Shown here one piece after another: positions 1 through 5,226 of a stretch of DNA of 5,226 bases (positions are counted from its first letter, which is position 1; every line of letters starts with the position of its first letter). Made by a program: the position numbers and the translations under genes. This DNA comes from Thauera sp. (lineage in GTDB: Bacteria; Pseudomonadota; Gammaproteobacteria; Burkholderiales; Rhodocyclaceae): positions 1-5,226 of the forward strand of contig DMCZ01000144.1 of the NCBI GenBank assembly GCA_003446655.1, read 5' to 3'. The notes beneath the pieces were generated by a model. It had not been told where the DNA came from. It did not search any database and saw only the letters and a program-made list of their open reading frames with translations.

Positions 1-342
1 GCGCGCGAGGACCACATCGTGCCGTGGAAGAGTGCCTATCTTGCGCGCAACCTGCTGGGCGGCGACACGAGTTTCGTGCTCGGCGCCAGCGGGCACATTG
101 CCGGTGCGATCAATCCGGCATCGAAGAACCGCCGCAGTTACTGGAAGGCGGAGGGGCGTCCCGCGGATCCCGACGAGTGGCTGGAAGGCGCGGTGGAGCA
201 CAAAGGCAGCTGGTGGCTCGACTGGGCAGGTTGGCTGCGTCAGCACGGTGGCAAAGAGGTGGCGGCGCGTGGGCGTCTGGGTAGCACGAAGTACGAGCCG
301 ATCGAGCCGGCGCCTGGTCGTTACGTCAAGGAGCGCGCCTGA
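1..342 (+). CDS. phaC: Class I poly(3-hydroxyalkanoate) synthase, C-terminal part (5' end outside window)
   Basis: Reading from base 1 gives 113 residues to a TGA stop, the end of an alpha/beta-hydrolase-fold PHA synthase that polymerises (R)-3-hydroxyacyl-CoA on the granule surface. The window enters just before the REDHIVPW motif, whose Asp (residue 4 here) matches the catalytic Asp480 of Cupriavidus necator PhaC. The GASGHIAG motif follows, with its His at residue 32. The Asp-to-His distance of 28 residues equals that of the C. necator enzyme (Asp480, His508), and the tail length from the Asp also agrees with a 589-residue synthase. The Trp-rich stretch GSWWLDWAGWL and the terminal IEPAPGRYVK are typical of class I enzymes. 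The nucleophilic Cys lies upstream and is not seen. No terminator is visible in the 113 bp before phaB1, so read-through into that gene is likely. Confidence 0.96.
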   Translation, partial: AREDHIVPWKSAYLARNLLGGDTSFVLGASGHIAGAINPASKNRRSYWKAEGRPADPDEWLEGAVEHKGSWWLDWAGWLRQHGGKEVAARGRLGSTKYEPIEPAPGRYVKERA

Positions 343-367
343 ACAGGGGGCGATCGACACACTTATT

Positions 368-400
368 TCGCAACGACAGTGGATCGGGCGGTGGCTGTCG
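368..400 (+). promoter_or_regulatory. Possible control region in the phaC-phaB1 gap
   Basis: The 113-bp gap (343-455) has no recognisable gene or terminator. It contains TCGCAAC (368-374) followed by ACAGTGGAT (376-384), two blocks that recur in the same order upstream of phaB2. It also has a 6-bp inverted repeat, CGACAG (374-379) and CTGTCG (395-400), separated by 15 bp, and a 7-bp direct repeat GAGTACC at 409-415 and 427-433. No convincing -35/-10 pair is visible, so a promoter here is not supported. These may be remnants of one, or binding sites. Confidence 0.3.
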
Positions 401-455
401 GGGTGTTCGAGTACCGTCCAGCAGAAGAGTACCCGCATAGGGAGAGGAGAGAACA

Positions 456-1196
456 ATGGCAAGAGTTGCACTGGTAACGGGCGGTATGGGTGGTCTGGGT
501 GAGGCGATCTGCATCAAGCTCGCCGCGCTCGGGTACAAGGTGGTGACCACGCACTCGCCGAGCAACACCAAGGCCCATGAGTGGCTGCAGACCATGAACA
601 ACATGGGCTACGGCTTCAAGGCCTATCCCTGCGACGTGGCGGATTTCGACTCCTGCAAGGCATGCGTGGAGCAGGTCACGAAGGAAGTCGGCCCGGTCGA
701 CGTGCTGGTCAACAACGCCGGTATTACCCGCGACATGACCTTCAAGAAGATGACCAAGGCCGACTGGGATGCGGTCATCAGCACCAACCTCGACTCTGCC
801 TTCAACATGACCAAGCAGGTCATGGACGGAATGGTCGAGCGCAAGTGGGGCCGTGTCATCAACGTTTCGTCGGTCAACGGTCAGAAGGGAGCCTTCGGCC
901 AGACCAACTACGCCGCCGCCAAGGCCGGCATGCACGGTTTCACCAAGGCGCTGGCGCTGGAAGTTGCCCGCAACGGTGTCACTGTCAACACCATCTCTCC
1001 GGGCTACATTGGTACCAAGATGGTGATGGCGATTCCGCAGGAGATCCTGGATTCGAAGATTCTGCCGCAGATTCCGGTCTCCCGTCTGGGCAAGCCGGAA
1101 GAGATCGCCGGCCTCGTGGCCTACCTGTCTTCGGACGAGGCTGCGTTCGTGACCGGGGCGAACATCTCGATCAATGGCGGCCAGCACATGTTCTGA
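456..1196 (+). CDS. phaB: Acetoacetyl-CoA reductase (first of two tandem paralogs)
   Basis: This 246-residue short-chain dehydrogenase/reductase reduces acetoacetyl-CoA to (R)-3-hydroxybutyryl-CoA, the monomer used by PhaC, in the cytosol. Visible motifs are the Rossmann glycine motif TGGMGGLG (residues 8-15), NNAG (86-89) followed by ITRD, and the catalytic set Asn111, Ser139, Tyr152 and Lys156. No acidic residue ends the second beta strand (YKVVTTHSPSN), which fits NADPH rather than NADH. Length equals that of C. necator PhaB. Oddities relative to that enzyme are Ala146 in place of the pocket Gln147, Lys188 in place of Asp189 (TKMV instead of TDMV), and one extra residue in the lid region around 194-206. 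An AGGAG six bases before the ATG supports the start. The gene follows phaC by 113 bp and ends before a strong terminator, so phaC-phaB1 is probably one unit. It is about 58% identical to its downstream paralog by my hand alignment. Confidence 0.95.
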   Translation: MARVALVTGGMGGLGEAICIKLAALGYKVVTTHSPSNTKAHEWLQTMNNMGYGFKAYPCDVADFDSCKACVEQVTKEVGPVDVLVNNAGITRDMTFKKMTKADWDAVISTNLDSAFNMTKQVMDGMVERKWGRVINVSSVNGQKGAFGQTNYAAAKAGMHGFTKALALEVARNGVTVNTISPGYIGTKMVMAIPQEILDSKILPQIPVSRLGKPEEIAGLVAYLSSDEAAFVTGANISINGGQHMF

Positions 1197-1226
1197 TCGG
1201 GAATCTGCCTGAGCACGCAAGCGAAG

Positions 1227-1252
1227 AACGCGCCCGAAAGGGCGCGTTTTTT
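1227..1252 (+). terminator. Rho-independent terminator after phaB1
   Basis: AACGCGCCC (1227-1235) pairs perfectly with GGGCGCGTT (1240-1248) around a GAAA tetraloop, followed by an uninterrupted run of six T (1247-1252). It begins 30 bp after the phaB1 stop. The strong stem and U-tract indicate efficient termination, which separates phaB1 from phaB2 transcription. Confidence 0.94.
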
Positions 1253-1254
1253 AT

Positions 1255-1290
1255 CTGCGATGCAATATTTTCTGGGGTATTGCGTCGCAA
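1255..1290. promoter_or_regulatory. Imperfect 13-bp inverted repeat, probable operator upstream of phaB2
   Basis: The left arm CTGCGATGCAATA (1255-1267) and right arm TATTGCGTCGCAA (1278-1290) are inverted repeats matching at 11 of 13 positions, separated by a 10-bp T-then-G-rich spacer. Arm centres are 23 bp apart, about two helical turns. The right arm is itself a small palindrome (TTGCGTCGCAA, 1280-1290) and runs into the expected -35 position of the phaB2 promoter. The left arm contains CTGC-N3-GCA, one base short of the CTGCN3GCAG site described for alphaproteobacterial PhaR. GCAACAAGTT (1287-1296) resembles the GCA-rich 12-bp repeat described for C. necator PhaR. A dimeric regulator, perhaps PhaR, is inferred. 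The same repeat could fold in RNA, but it lies after the terminator and before the promoter, so a DNA role is more likely. Confidence 0.55.
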
Positions 1291-1316
1291 CAAGTTCCGT
1301 AAACAGTGGATATAAT
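1288..1316 (+). promoter_or_regulatory. Sigma-70-type promoter for phaB2
   Basis: TATAAT at 1311-1316 is a perfect -10 hexamer. With a 17-bp spacer the -35 position is CAACAA (1288-1293), a poor match to TTGACA, which suggests dependence on an activator or a weak promoter. Transcription would start near 1322-1324, leaving a leader of about 100 nt before the phaB2 ATG. The -35 position overlaps the end of the inverted repeat, so a protein bound there could block or help polymerase. Confidence 0.65.
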
Positions 1317-1333
1317 GGATTCGCGAGTGGCTG

Positions 1334-1382
1334 ATGCGCTGCCGCATGTAGTGCCGAAGAGGATGCGGGCATGGGTGCCTGC
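1334..1382 (+). other. Structured leader of phaB2 (two short hairpins)
   Basis: Within the roughly 100-nt untranslated leader, ATGCG (1334-1338) can pair with CGCAT (1343-1347) around CTGC. GCGGGCA (1365-1371) can pair with TGCCTGC (1376-1382) around TGGG, a 7-bp stem with one G-U pair. Neither is followed by a T-run, so they are not terminators. I recognise no known riboswitch. The rest of the 1197-1424 gap holds the terminator, the inverted repeat, the promoter and the ribosome-binding site. Confidence 0.3.
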
Positions 1383-1410
1383 CAGTGGCTTCGGTTTCCA
1401 AAATTGCCCC

Positions 1411-1417
1411 AGAAGGA
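1411..1417 (+). promoter_or_regulatory. Ribosome-binding site that fixes the phaB2 start
   Basis: AGAAGGA lies seven bases before the ATG at 1425. An in-frame upstream ATG at 1371 sits inside a predicted hairpin, has no comparable site, and would add 18 residues not expected in PhaB proteins. The 1425 start is therefore preferred. Confidence 0.8.
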
Positions 1418-1424
1418 TTTCAAG

Positions 1425-2165
1425 ATGTCCCAGAAAATCGCTCTCGTTACCGGCGCCATGGGTGGTCTCGGCACGGCGATCTGCCAGTCCCTCGCCAAGG
1501 ACGGCTTCAAGGTCGTTGCCAATTGCCTGCCGAACTTCGAGCAGAAGGATGGTTGGCTGTCTGCCCAACGCGATCTGGGTTTTGATTTCGTTGCCGCCGA
1601 AGGCGATGTGTCGAACTACGAATCGTGTGCTGCAATGGTCGCCAAGATCGAGGCCGAAGTCGGCCCGATCGACGTCCTCGTGAACAACGCCGGCATCACC
1701 CGCGACAAGTTCTTCCCGAAGATGGAAAAGGGCCAGTGGGATGCAGTGATCAACACCAACCTCAACAGCCTGTTCAACGTCACCCACCATGTCTCCGCCA
1801 AGATGGCCGAGCGCGGGTGGGGACGCATCATCAACATCTCCTCGGTCAATGGCGTGAAGGGTCAGGCTGGCCAGACCAACTATTCGACCGCCAAGGCGGG
1901 TGTTCTGGGGTTCACCAAGGCGCTGGCCGCCGAACTCGCCACCAAGGGCGTCACTGTCAATGCGATCGCTCCGGGCTACATCGGTACCGACATGGTCATG
2001 GCCATCCGCGAAGACATCCGCCAGAGCATCATCGACACCGTTCCGATGAAGCGCCTCGGCCGCCCGGACGAGATCGGCGACCTGTGCGCCTACCTCGCCT
2101 CGGACAAGGCTGCCTACATTACCGGCGCCACCATCAACATCAATGGCGGCTTGCACATGTGCTGA
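1425..2165 (+). CDS. phaB: Acetoacetyl-CoA reductase (second tandem paralog)
   Basis: This 246-residue NADPH-type short-chain dehydrogenase/reductase is expected to make (R)-3-hydroxybutyryl-CoA for PHA synthesis. It shows TGAMGGLG (9-16), NNAGITRD (87-94), Asn112, Ser140, Tyr153 and Lys157, with the same numbering as C. necator PhaB and no gap against it. It keeps the pocket Gln147 and Asp189 equivalents that the upstream paralog has lost, but has Ala148 where C. necator has Phe148. It is thus the more canonical copy in the lid (TDMVMAI, no insertion). The start at 1425 is chosen because of the ribosome-binding site and because residue 1 then aligns with the family. It is transcribed from its own TATAAT promoter and bounded by terminators on both sides, so it is probably monocistronic. 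Other 3-oxoacyl substrates (a FabG-like role) cannot be excluded, but the pha context favours PhaB. Confidence 0.94.
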   Translation: MSQKIALVTGAMGGLGTAICQSLAKDGFKVVANCLPNFEQKDGWLSAQRDLGFDFVAAEGDVSNYESCAAMVAKIEAEVGPIDVLVNNAGITRDKFFPKMEKGQWDAVINTNLNSLFNVTHHVSAKMAERGWGRIINISSVNGVKGQAGQTNYSTAKAGVLGFTKALAAELATKGVTVNAIAPGYIGTDMVMAIREDIRQSIIDTVPMKRLGRPDEIGDLCAYLASDKAAYITGATININGGLHMC

Positions 2166-2192
2166 TGTCGCGTCGTGCCATGCGCGAAATCA

Positions 2193-2224
2193 CGAAGCCC
2201 CGTCGAAGGACGGGGTTTCGTTTT
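2193..2224 (+). terminator. Rho-independent terminator after phaB2
   Basis: CGAAGCCCCGTC (2193-2204) pairs with GACGGGGTTTCG (2209-2220) around a GAAG loop, a 12-bp stem containing one G-T pair, followed by TTTT (2221-2224). It starts 28 bp after the phaB2 stop and closes that transcription unit. The -35 position of the phaR promoter falls within its 3' arm. Confidence 0.88.
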
Positions 2225-2234
2225 CGCGGCGCGA

Positions 2235-2240
2235 TATAAT
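2235..2240 (+). promoter_or_regulatory. -10 element of the phaR promoter
   Basis: TATAAT is a perfect -10 hexamer 44 bp before the phaR ATG, in the same GATATAAT context as at phaB2. At 17-bp spacing the -35 position (2212-2217) reads GGGGTT, lies in the terminator stem and is a poor match. A start near 2247 would leave a leader of about 38 nt. Confidence 0.55.
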
Positions 2241-2284
2241 TTTCCTGTAAAGAGCGAAGATACCGCCGCCGAGGAGATGGAGAA

Positions 2285-2875
2285 ATGCCGGAACAGCAGC
2301 GCCTGATCAAGAAGTACCCGAACCGTCGCCTGTATGACACACGCACGAGTTCGTACATCACCCTGGCGGACGTGAAGGAACTGGTGCTCAACAACGAGAC
2401 CTTCCAGGTCGTTGACGCCAAGACAAACGAGGATCTGACGCGCAGCATCCTGCTGCAGATCATTCTCGAGGAAGAGGCCGGCGGCGCGCCGATGTTCACC
2501 AGCGATCTGCTCTCGCACATGATCCGTTTCTACGGCAACGCGATGCAGGGCATGATGGGCAAGTACCTCGAGAGCAACATCAAGGCCTTCACGGAGATGC
2601 AGGCGAAGTTGCAGGATCAGGCGCGCGCGATCTATGGTGAAAACAGCCCCGTGGGGCAGGATCTCTGGGCGCAGTTCCTGAATTTCCAGGGGCCCGCACT
2701 GCAGAGCATGATGGGCGCCTATGTAGACCAGTCCAAGAAGATGTTCGAGCAGATGCAGAACCAGCTCGAGAGTCAGACGCGCAACATGTTTACCGGCTTC
2801 CAGTTCCCCAACTACGCCAAGCCCGAAGACGGCAGTCCGCTGGCACCTGCCGGCAAGGACGAAGGCAAGAAGTGA
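2285..2875 (+). CDS. phaR: Polyhydroxyalkanoate-responsive transcriptional repressor PhaR
   Basis: This 196-residue cytosolic DNA-binding protein belongs to the PhaR family, which represses phasin and other PHA genes and is released when it binds PHA polymer. The N-terminal PHB/PHA accumulation regulator domain covers about residues 5-66, with the hallmark RLIKKYPNRRLYDT at 6-19. The C-terminal half is Met/Gln-rich, helical and amphipathic, as expected for polymer binding. It contains two similar segments, residues 85-117 and 137-169, sharing 13 of 33 positions including MMG and MQ, so the accumulation-domain motif looks duplicated. A flexible charged tail ends in GKDEGKK. GAGGAG at 2271-2276 is a good ribosome-binding site eight bases before the ATG. 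Placement directly after the pha genes and behind its own promoter fits a local regulator. C. necator PhaR is slightly shorter (183 residues). Confidence 0.95.
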   Translation: MPEQQRLIKKYPNRRLYDTRTSSYITLADVKELVLNNETFQVVDAKTNEDLTRSILLQIILEEEAGGAPMFTSDLLSHMIRFYGNAMQGMMGKYLESNIKAFTEMQAKLQDQARAIYGENSPVGQDLWAQFLNFQGPALQSMMGAYVDQSKKMFEQMQNQLESQTRNMFTGFQFPNYAKPEDGSPLAPAGKDEGKK

Positions 2876-2932
2876 TCGGCTGAGCGCGCACGGTTCGCGC
2901 AGGCCCGATTCGACCCGACAGGCTTCCCACGC

Positions 2933-4264
2933 ATGACCACTTTCAAGACTCCGGACCTGCCACGCGTCGGTTTCGTCTCCCTCGGGTGCCCTAAGGCGAC
3001 CGTAGATTCGGAACACATCCTCACCCGTCTCCGGGCCGAGGGCTACGCGATCTCGGGCAGTTACGACGACGCCGATCTGGTCGTCGTGAATACCTGCGGC
3101 TTCATCGACGCAGCGGTGGAGGAGTCGCTCGATGCGATCGGCGAGGCCCTCGCCGAGAACGGCAAGGTCATCGTCACTGGCTGTCTGGGCGCCAAGGACG
3201 ACGTGATCCTGGCGGCCCATCCGCAGGTGCTCGCGGTGACCGGTCCGCATGCGACCGAAGAGGTCATGCATGCGGTGCATAGGCACCTGCCCAAGCCGCA
3301 CGACCCCTTCACCGACCTCGTGCCGCCTCAGGGCATCCGGTTGACGCCGCAGCACTACGCGTACTTGAAGATCTCCGAAGGCTGCAATCACCGCTGTACC
3401 TTCTGCATCATTCCTTCGATGCGAGGTGATCTGGTCAGCCGGCCGATCCACGAAGTCATGCGCGAGGCCGAGGCGCTTGCCGACGCCGGGGTGAAAGAGA
3501 TTCTGGTGATCTCGCAGGACACCTCGGCCTATGGCGTCGACGTCAAGTACCGTACCGGTTTCTGGGGCGGGCGTCCGATCAAGACACGCTTGCTGGATCT
3601 TGCGAAGGCGCTGGGCGAGCTCGGCATCTGGATCCGGATGCACTACGTCTATCCTTATCCGAGCGTCGATGAGCTGATTCCGCTGATGGCCGAGGGCAAG
3701 ATCCTGCCTTACCTCGACGTACCCTTCCAGCACGCCAGCCCGAAGATCCTCAAGGCCATGAAGCGTCCGGCCAATGCCGAGAACGTGCTCGAGCGCGTGC
3801 GCAAGTGGCGCAGCATCTGCCCGGACCTGACCATCCGCTCGACCTTCATCACCGGCTTCCCCGGCGAGACCGAAGAAGACTTCGAGATGCTGCTCGATTT
3901 CCTCGGAGAGGCGCAGCTCGATCGCGTAGGCGCATTCGCATACTCGCCGGTCGAGGGCGCGGCTGCCAACGAGCTGCCCGGCACGGTGCCGGACGAGGTG
4001 CGCGAGGAGCGGCGCGCCCGCCTGATGGACTTCCAGGAGGACATCTCCACCCAGCGCCTCGAGGCCAGGATCGATCGCGAGATGACCGTGCTCGTCGATG
4101 AGGTCGATGAAGAAGGCGCCCTCGCACGCTCGCCTGGCGACGCTCCGGAGATCGACGGTCTGGTCATCATCCCCGATGCCGAAGGCCTGGCGCCGGGCGA
4201 CTTCGTCCGGGTGCGCATCACCGATTGCGATGTGCACGATCTCTACGCCGAACGCCTCGACTGA
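2933..4264 (+). CDS. rimO: Ribosomal protein S12 (uS12) methylthiotransferase RimO
   Basis: This 443-residue radical-SAM enzyme adds a methylthio group to the conserved aspartate of ribosomal protein S12 (Asp89 in E. coli). Domains in order are the N-terminal methylthiotransferase domain (about 12-123) with auxiliary Fe-S cluster cysteines Cys19, Cys55 and Cys84; the radical SAM core (about 137-373) with Cys151, Cys155 and Cys158 in CNHRCTFC; and a C-terminal TRAM domain (about 376-443) that binds S12. The motif order (FVSLGCPK, NTCGF, TGCLGAK, CIIPSMRGDLVSRP, ISQDTSAYGVDVK, GFPGETEEDF) and the length match E. coli RimO (441 residues), and none of the key cysteines is missing. The start has only a weak ribosome-binding site (CAGG, distant), but any shorter start would cut the first domain. 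It follows phaR by 57 bp without a terminator, so co-transcription is likely. Confidence 0.97.
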   Translation: MTTFKTPDLPRVGFVSLGCPKATVDSEHILTRLRAEGYAISGSYDDADLVVVNTCGFIDAAVEESLDAIGEALAENGKVIVTGCLGAKDDVILAAHPQVLAVTGPHATEEVMHAVHRHLPKPHDPFTDLVPPQGIRLTPQHYAYLKISEGCNHRCTFCIIPSMRGDLVSRPIHEVMREAEALADAGVKEILVISQDTSAYGVDVKYRTGFWGGRPIKTRLLDLAKALGELGIWIRMHYVYPYPSVDELIPLMAEGKILPYLDVPFQHASPKILKAMKRPANAENVLERVRKWRSICPDLTIRSTFITGFPGETEEDFEMLLDFLGEAQLDRVGAFAYSPVEGAAANELPGTVPDEVREERRARLMDFQEDISTQRLEARIDREMTVLVDEVDEEGALARSPGDAPEIDGLVIIPDAEGLAPGDFVRVRITDCDVHDLYAERLD

Positions 4265-4277
4265 GGCCTCCGTGTGT

Positions 4278-4288
4278 CTGCCGGGCAG
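4278..4288. promoter_or_regulatory. CTGCC-G-GGCAG palindrome before the patatin gene
   Basis: CTGCCGGGCAG is a perfect 11-bp palindrome in the 33-bp gap between rimO and the patatin gene, abutting the presumed ribosome-binding site. It is an exact instance of CTGCN3GCAG, the site described for PhaR of Paracoccus and Rhodobacter. It is the only exact match I found in the window, but near-matches occur inside phaB1 and phaR coding sequence, so chance remains possible. Confidence 0.25.
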
Positions 4289-4297
4289 GGCGCTGCG

Positions 4298-5226
4298 ATG
4301 AGCGGTGCGGGTGTCCTTGGGGCGATGGGCCTGGCGTGCGCGAAAACTGACACAAAGGCCCCGGTGATCGGGCTCGCGCTGGGAAGCGGTGCCGCACGAG
4401 GCTGGGCTCATCTGGGCGTGCTTCAGGAGCTTGCGCGCGAAGGCGTGGTCCCGCAGATCATCACGGGCTGCTCCATCGGCGCCTTCGTCGGCGCGGCAGC
4501 CGCATCCGGCGACCTCGACAAGCTGGTGCGTTGGGCGGAAACGCTCAAGTGGCAGGACGTGGTGTCGCTGCTCGACGTGTCATTGCGTGGCGGTCTGATC
4601 AAGGGTCAGAAGCTGATCGACTTCTTCGAGCGCAATTTCGTCGACCGCGACTTCACCGAGCTCGACCAACGCTTCGCCTGCGTCGCCACCGAGCTCGCCA
4701 CCGGCCGCGAGATCTGGCTGCACGAGGGTAGCGTCTCGGCTGCGGTGCGTGCATCGATTGCGCTTCCGGGGCTGATGACGCCGGTGCTGCACCAGGGGCG
4801 CACACTGATCGATGGTGGTCTCGTGAATCCGGTGCCGGTCTCGCTGTGTCGGGCGATGGGGGCGGACGTCGTGATCGCGGTGGATCTCGGCTCGGATATG
4901 GTGGGGCGTGCCATTCGGCGCTCGGCGGTCGAGCCCGCACCGCTGGAGGAAACCGAAGCCGGATGGACCGAACGCCTGCTCGCGCGCTTCGGTTTTAACG
5001 CCGAATCCGCCGCAGCGGCGTCAACCCCGGTGGCGGACAGTGGCAACAACCTGCCTTCGCTCATATCGGTGATCAGCTCCAGCATCAACATCATGCAGGT
5101 CCGCATTGCGCGCAGCCGTCTGGCTGGCGAGCCGGCCGATCTGCTCATTTCGCCGCGGGTTTCGCAGCTTGGGCTGATGGACTATCACCGCGCTGACGAG
5201 GCGATTGCCGAGGGTGTGGCAGCGGT
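4298..5226 (+). CDS. rssA: RssA-like patatin-family phospholipase/esterase, 3' end outside window
   Basis: The frame is open for 309 codons to the window edge. It encodes a patatin-fold lipid acyl hydrolase using a Ser-Asp dyad rather than a triad. The oxyanion motif GSGAARG is at residues 29-35, the nucleophile Ser59 is in GCSIG, and Asp172 is in LIDGGLVNP. The block IGLALGSGAARGWAHLGV, the RASIALPGLM segment and the late DYHRADEAI match E. coli RssA closely; from that 301-residue protein I expect only about 20-40 residues to be missing. Residues about 205-260 are a variable, Ala-rich linker. The ATG at 4298 has a plausible AGGG upstream. An ATG at 4325 or a GTG at 4364 (preceded by AAAGG) is possible, since RssA has only about seven residues before GLAL. 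No signal peptide or membrane segment is seen. It lies 33 bp after rimO, probably in the same unit. Its substrate is unknown. Confidence 0.88.
   Translation, partial: MSGAGVLGAMGLACAKTDTKAPVIGLALGSGAARGWAHLGVLQELAREGVVPQIITGCSIGAFVGAAAASGDLDKLVRWAETLKWQDVVSLLDVSLRGGLIKGQKLIDFFERNFVDRDFTELDQRFACVATELATGREIWLHEGSVSAAVRASIALPGLMTPVLHQGRTLIDGGLVNPVPVSLCRAMGADVVIAVDLGSDMVGRAIRRSAVEPAPLEETEAGWTERLLARFGFNAESAAAASTPVADSGNNLPSLISVISSSINIMQVRIARSRLAGEPADLLISPRVSQLGLMDYHRADEAIAEGVAA

Noticed and set aside
354..382. TCGACA as a -35 box for phaB1
   Set aside because: At 17-bp spacing the -10 position reads CAGTGG, with no resemblance to TATAAT.
409..433. Direct repeat GAGTACC x2 as an operator or a mobile-element target duplication
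   Set aside because: It is only 7 bp, with no inserted element between the copies. It is recorded in the gap annotation but is too short to interpret.
1371..1424. Upstream in-frame ATG that would extend phaB2 by 18 residues
   Set aside because: It has no ribosome-binding site and lies in a predicted hairpin. The ATG at 1425 has AGAAGGA at good spacing and aligns with the family N-terminus.
363..2156. Two - strand open frames (363-1220 and 1251-2156) of about 285 and 301 codons
   Set aside because: They are antisense shadows of phaB1 and phaB2. Their mutual similarity is explained by the paralogy of the sense genes.
2884..2900. GCGCG...CGCGC hairpin between phaR and rimO as a terminator
   Set aside because: Only a 5-bp stem with a 7-nt loop and no T-run follows, so it is not a convincing intrinsic terminator.
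4298..4363. Lipoprotein signal (GLAC) at the start of the patatin-like protein
   Set aside because: There is no basic n-region, the -3 position is Gly, and these residues may not even be translated given possible downstream starts. RssA proteins are not lipoproteins.
2114..4411. Very long open frame (765 codons) on the - strand across phaR and rimO
   Set aside because: It is antisense to two clearly recognised genes, has a composition typical of high-GC antisense frames (His/Arg/Asp/Leu-rich), and contains no recognisable domain.

Overview
This window is high-GC chromosomal DNA, most likely from a betaproteobacterium of the Azoarcus/Thauera/Aromatoleum (Rhodocyclales) kind. I infer this from the class I PHA synthase tail, two PhaB-type reductases close to the Cupriavidus necator protein, a PhaR regulator and a very conserved proteobacterial RimO. 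The genus is a guess from gene order and protein character, not from a search. All genes lie on the + strand.

Layout: the C-terminal 113 residues of PHA synthase (phaC, 1-342); a 113-bp gap; a first acetoacetyl-CoA reductase (phaB1, 456-1196); a strong intrinsic terminator (1227-1252); an unusually structured control region with an imperfect 13-bp inverted repeat, a consensus TATAAT and a leader with two small hairpins; a second reductase (phaB2, 1425-2165); a second terminator (2193-2224); a TATAAT promoter and the PHA-responsive repressor phaR (2285-2875); then, closely spaced, rimO (ribosomal protein S12 methylthiotransferase, 2933-4264) and an RssA-like patatin-family hydrolase (4298 to the window edge, open at the end).

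Working together: the two PhaB enzymes would reduce acetoacetyl-CoA to (R)-3-hydroxybutyryl-CoA with NADPH, PhaC would polymerise it to polyhydroxybutyrate, and PhaR would sense polymer and control PHA genes. No phaA thiolase is present here. The terminators divide the locus into at least three units: (phaC-)phaB1, phaB2 alone, and phaR-rimO-rssA. The two reductases are therefore wired separately although they are adjacent. RimO and the patatin protein have no established PHA role and may simply be downstream passengers.

No mobile element, RNA gene, CRISPR array or clearly unknown gene is visible. The signals worth a second look are regulatory (the phaB2 control region, sequence blocks shared by the two phaB upstream regions, and a palindrome before the patatin gene) and the differing substrate-pocket residues of the two PhaB paralogs.
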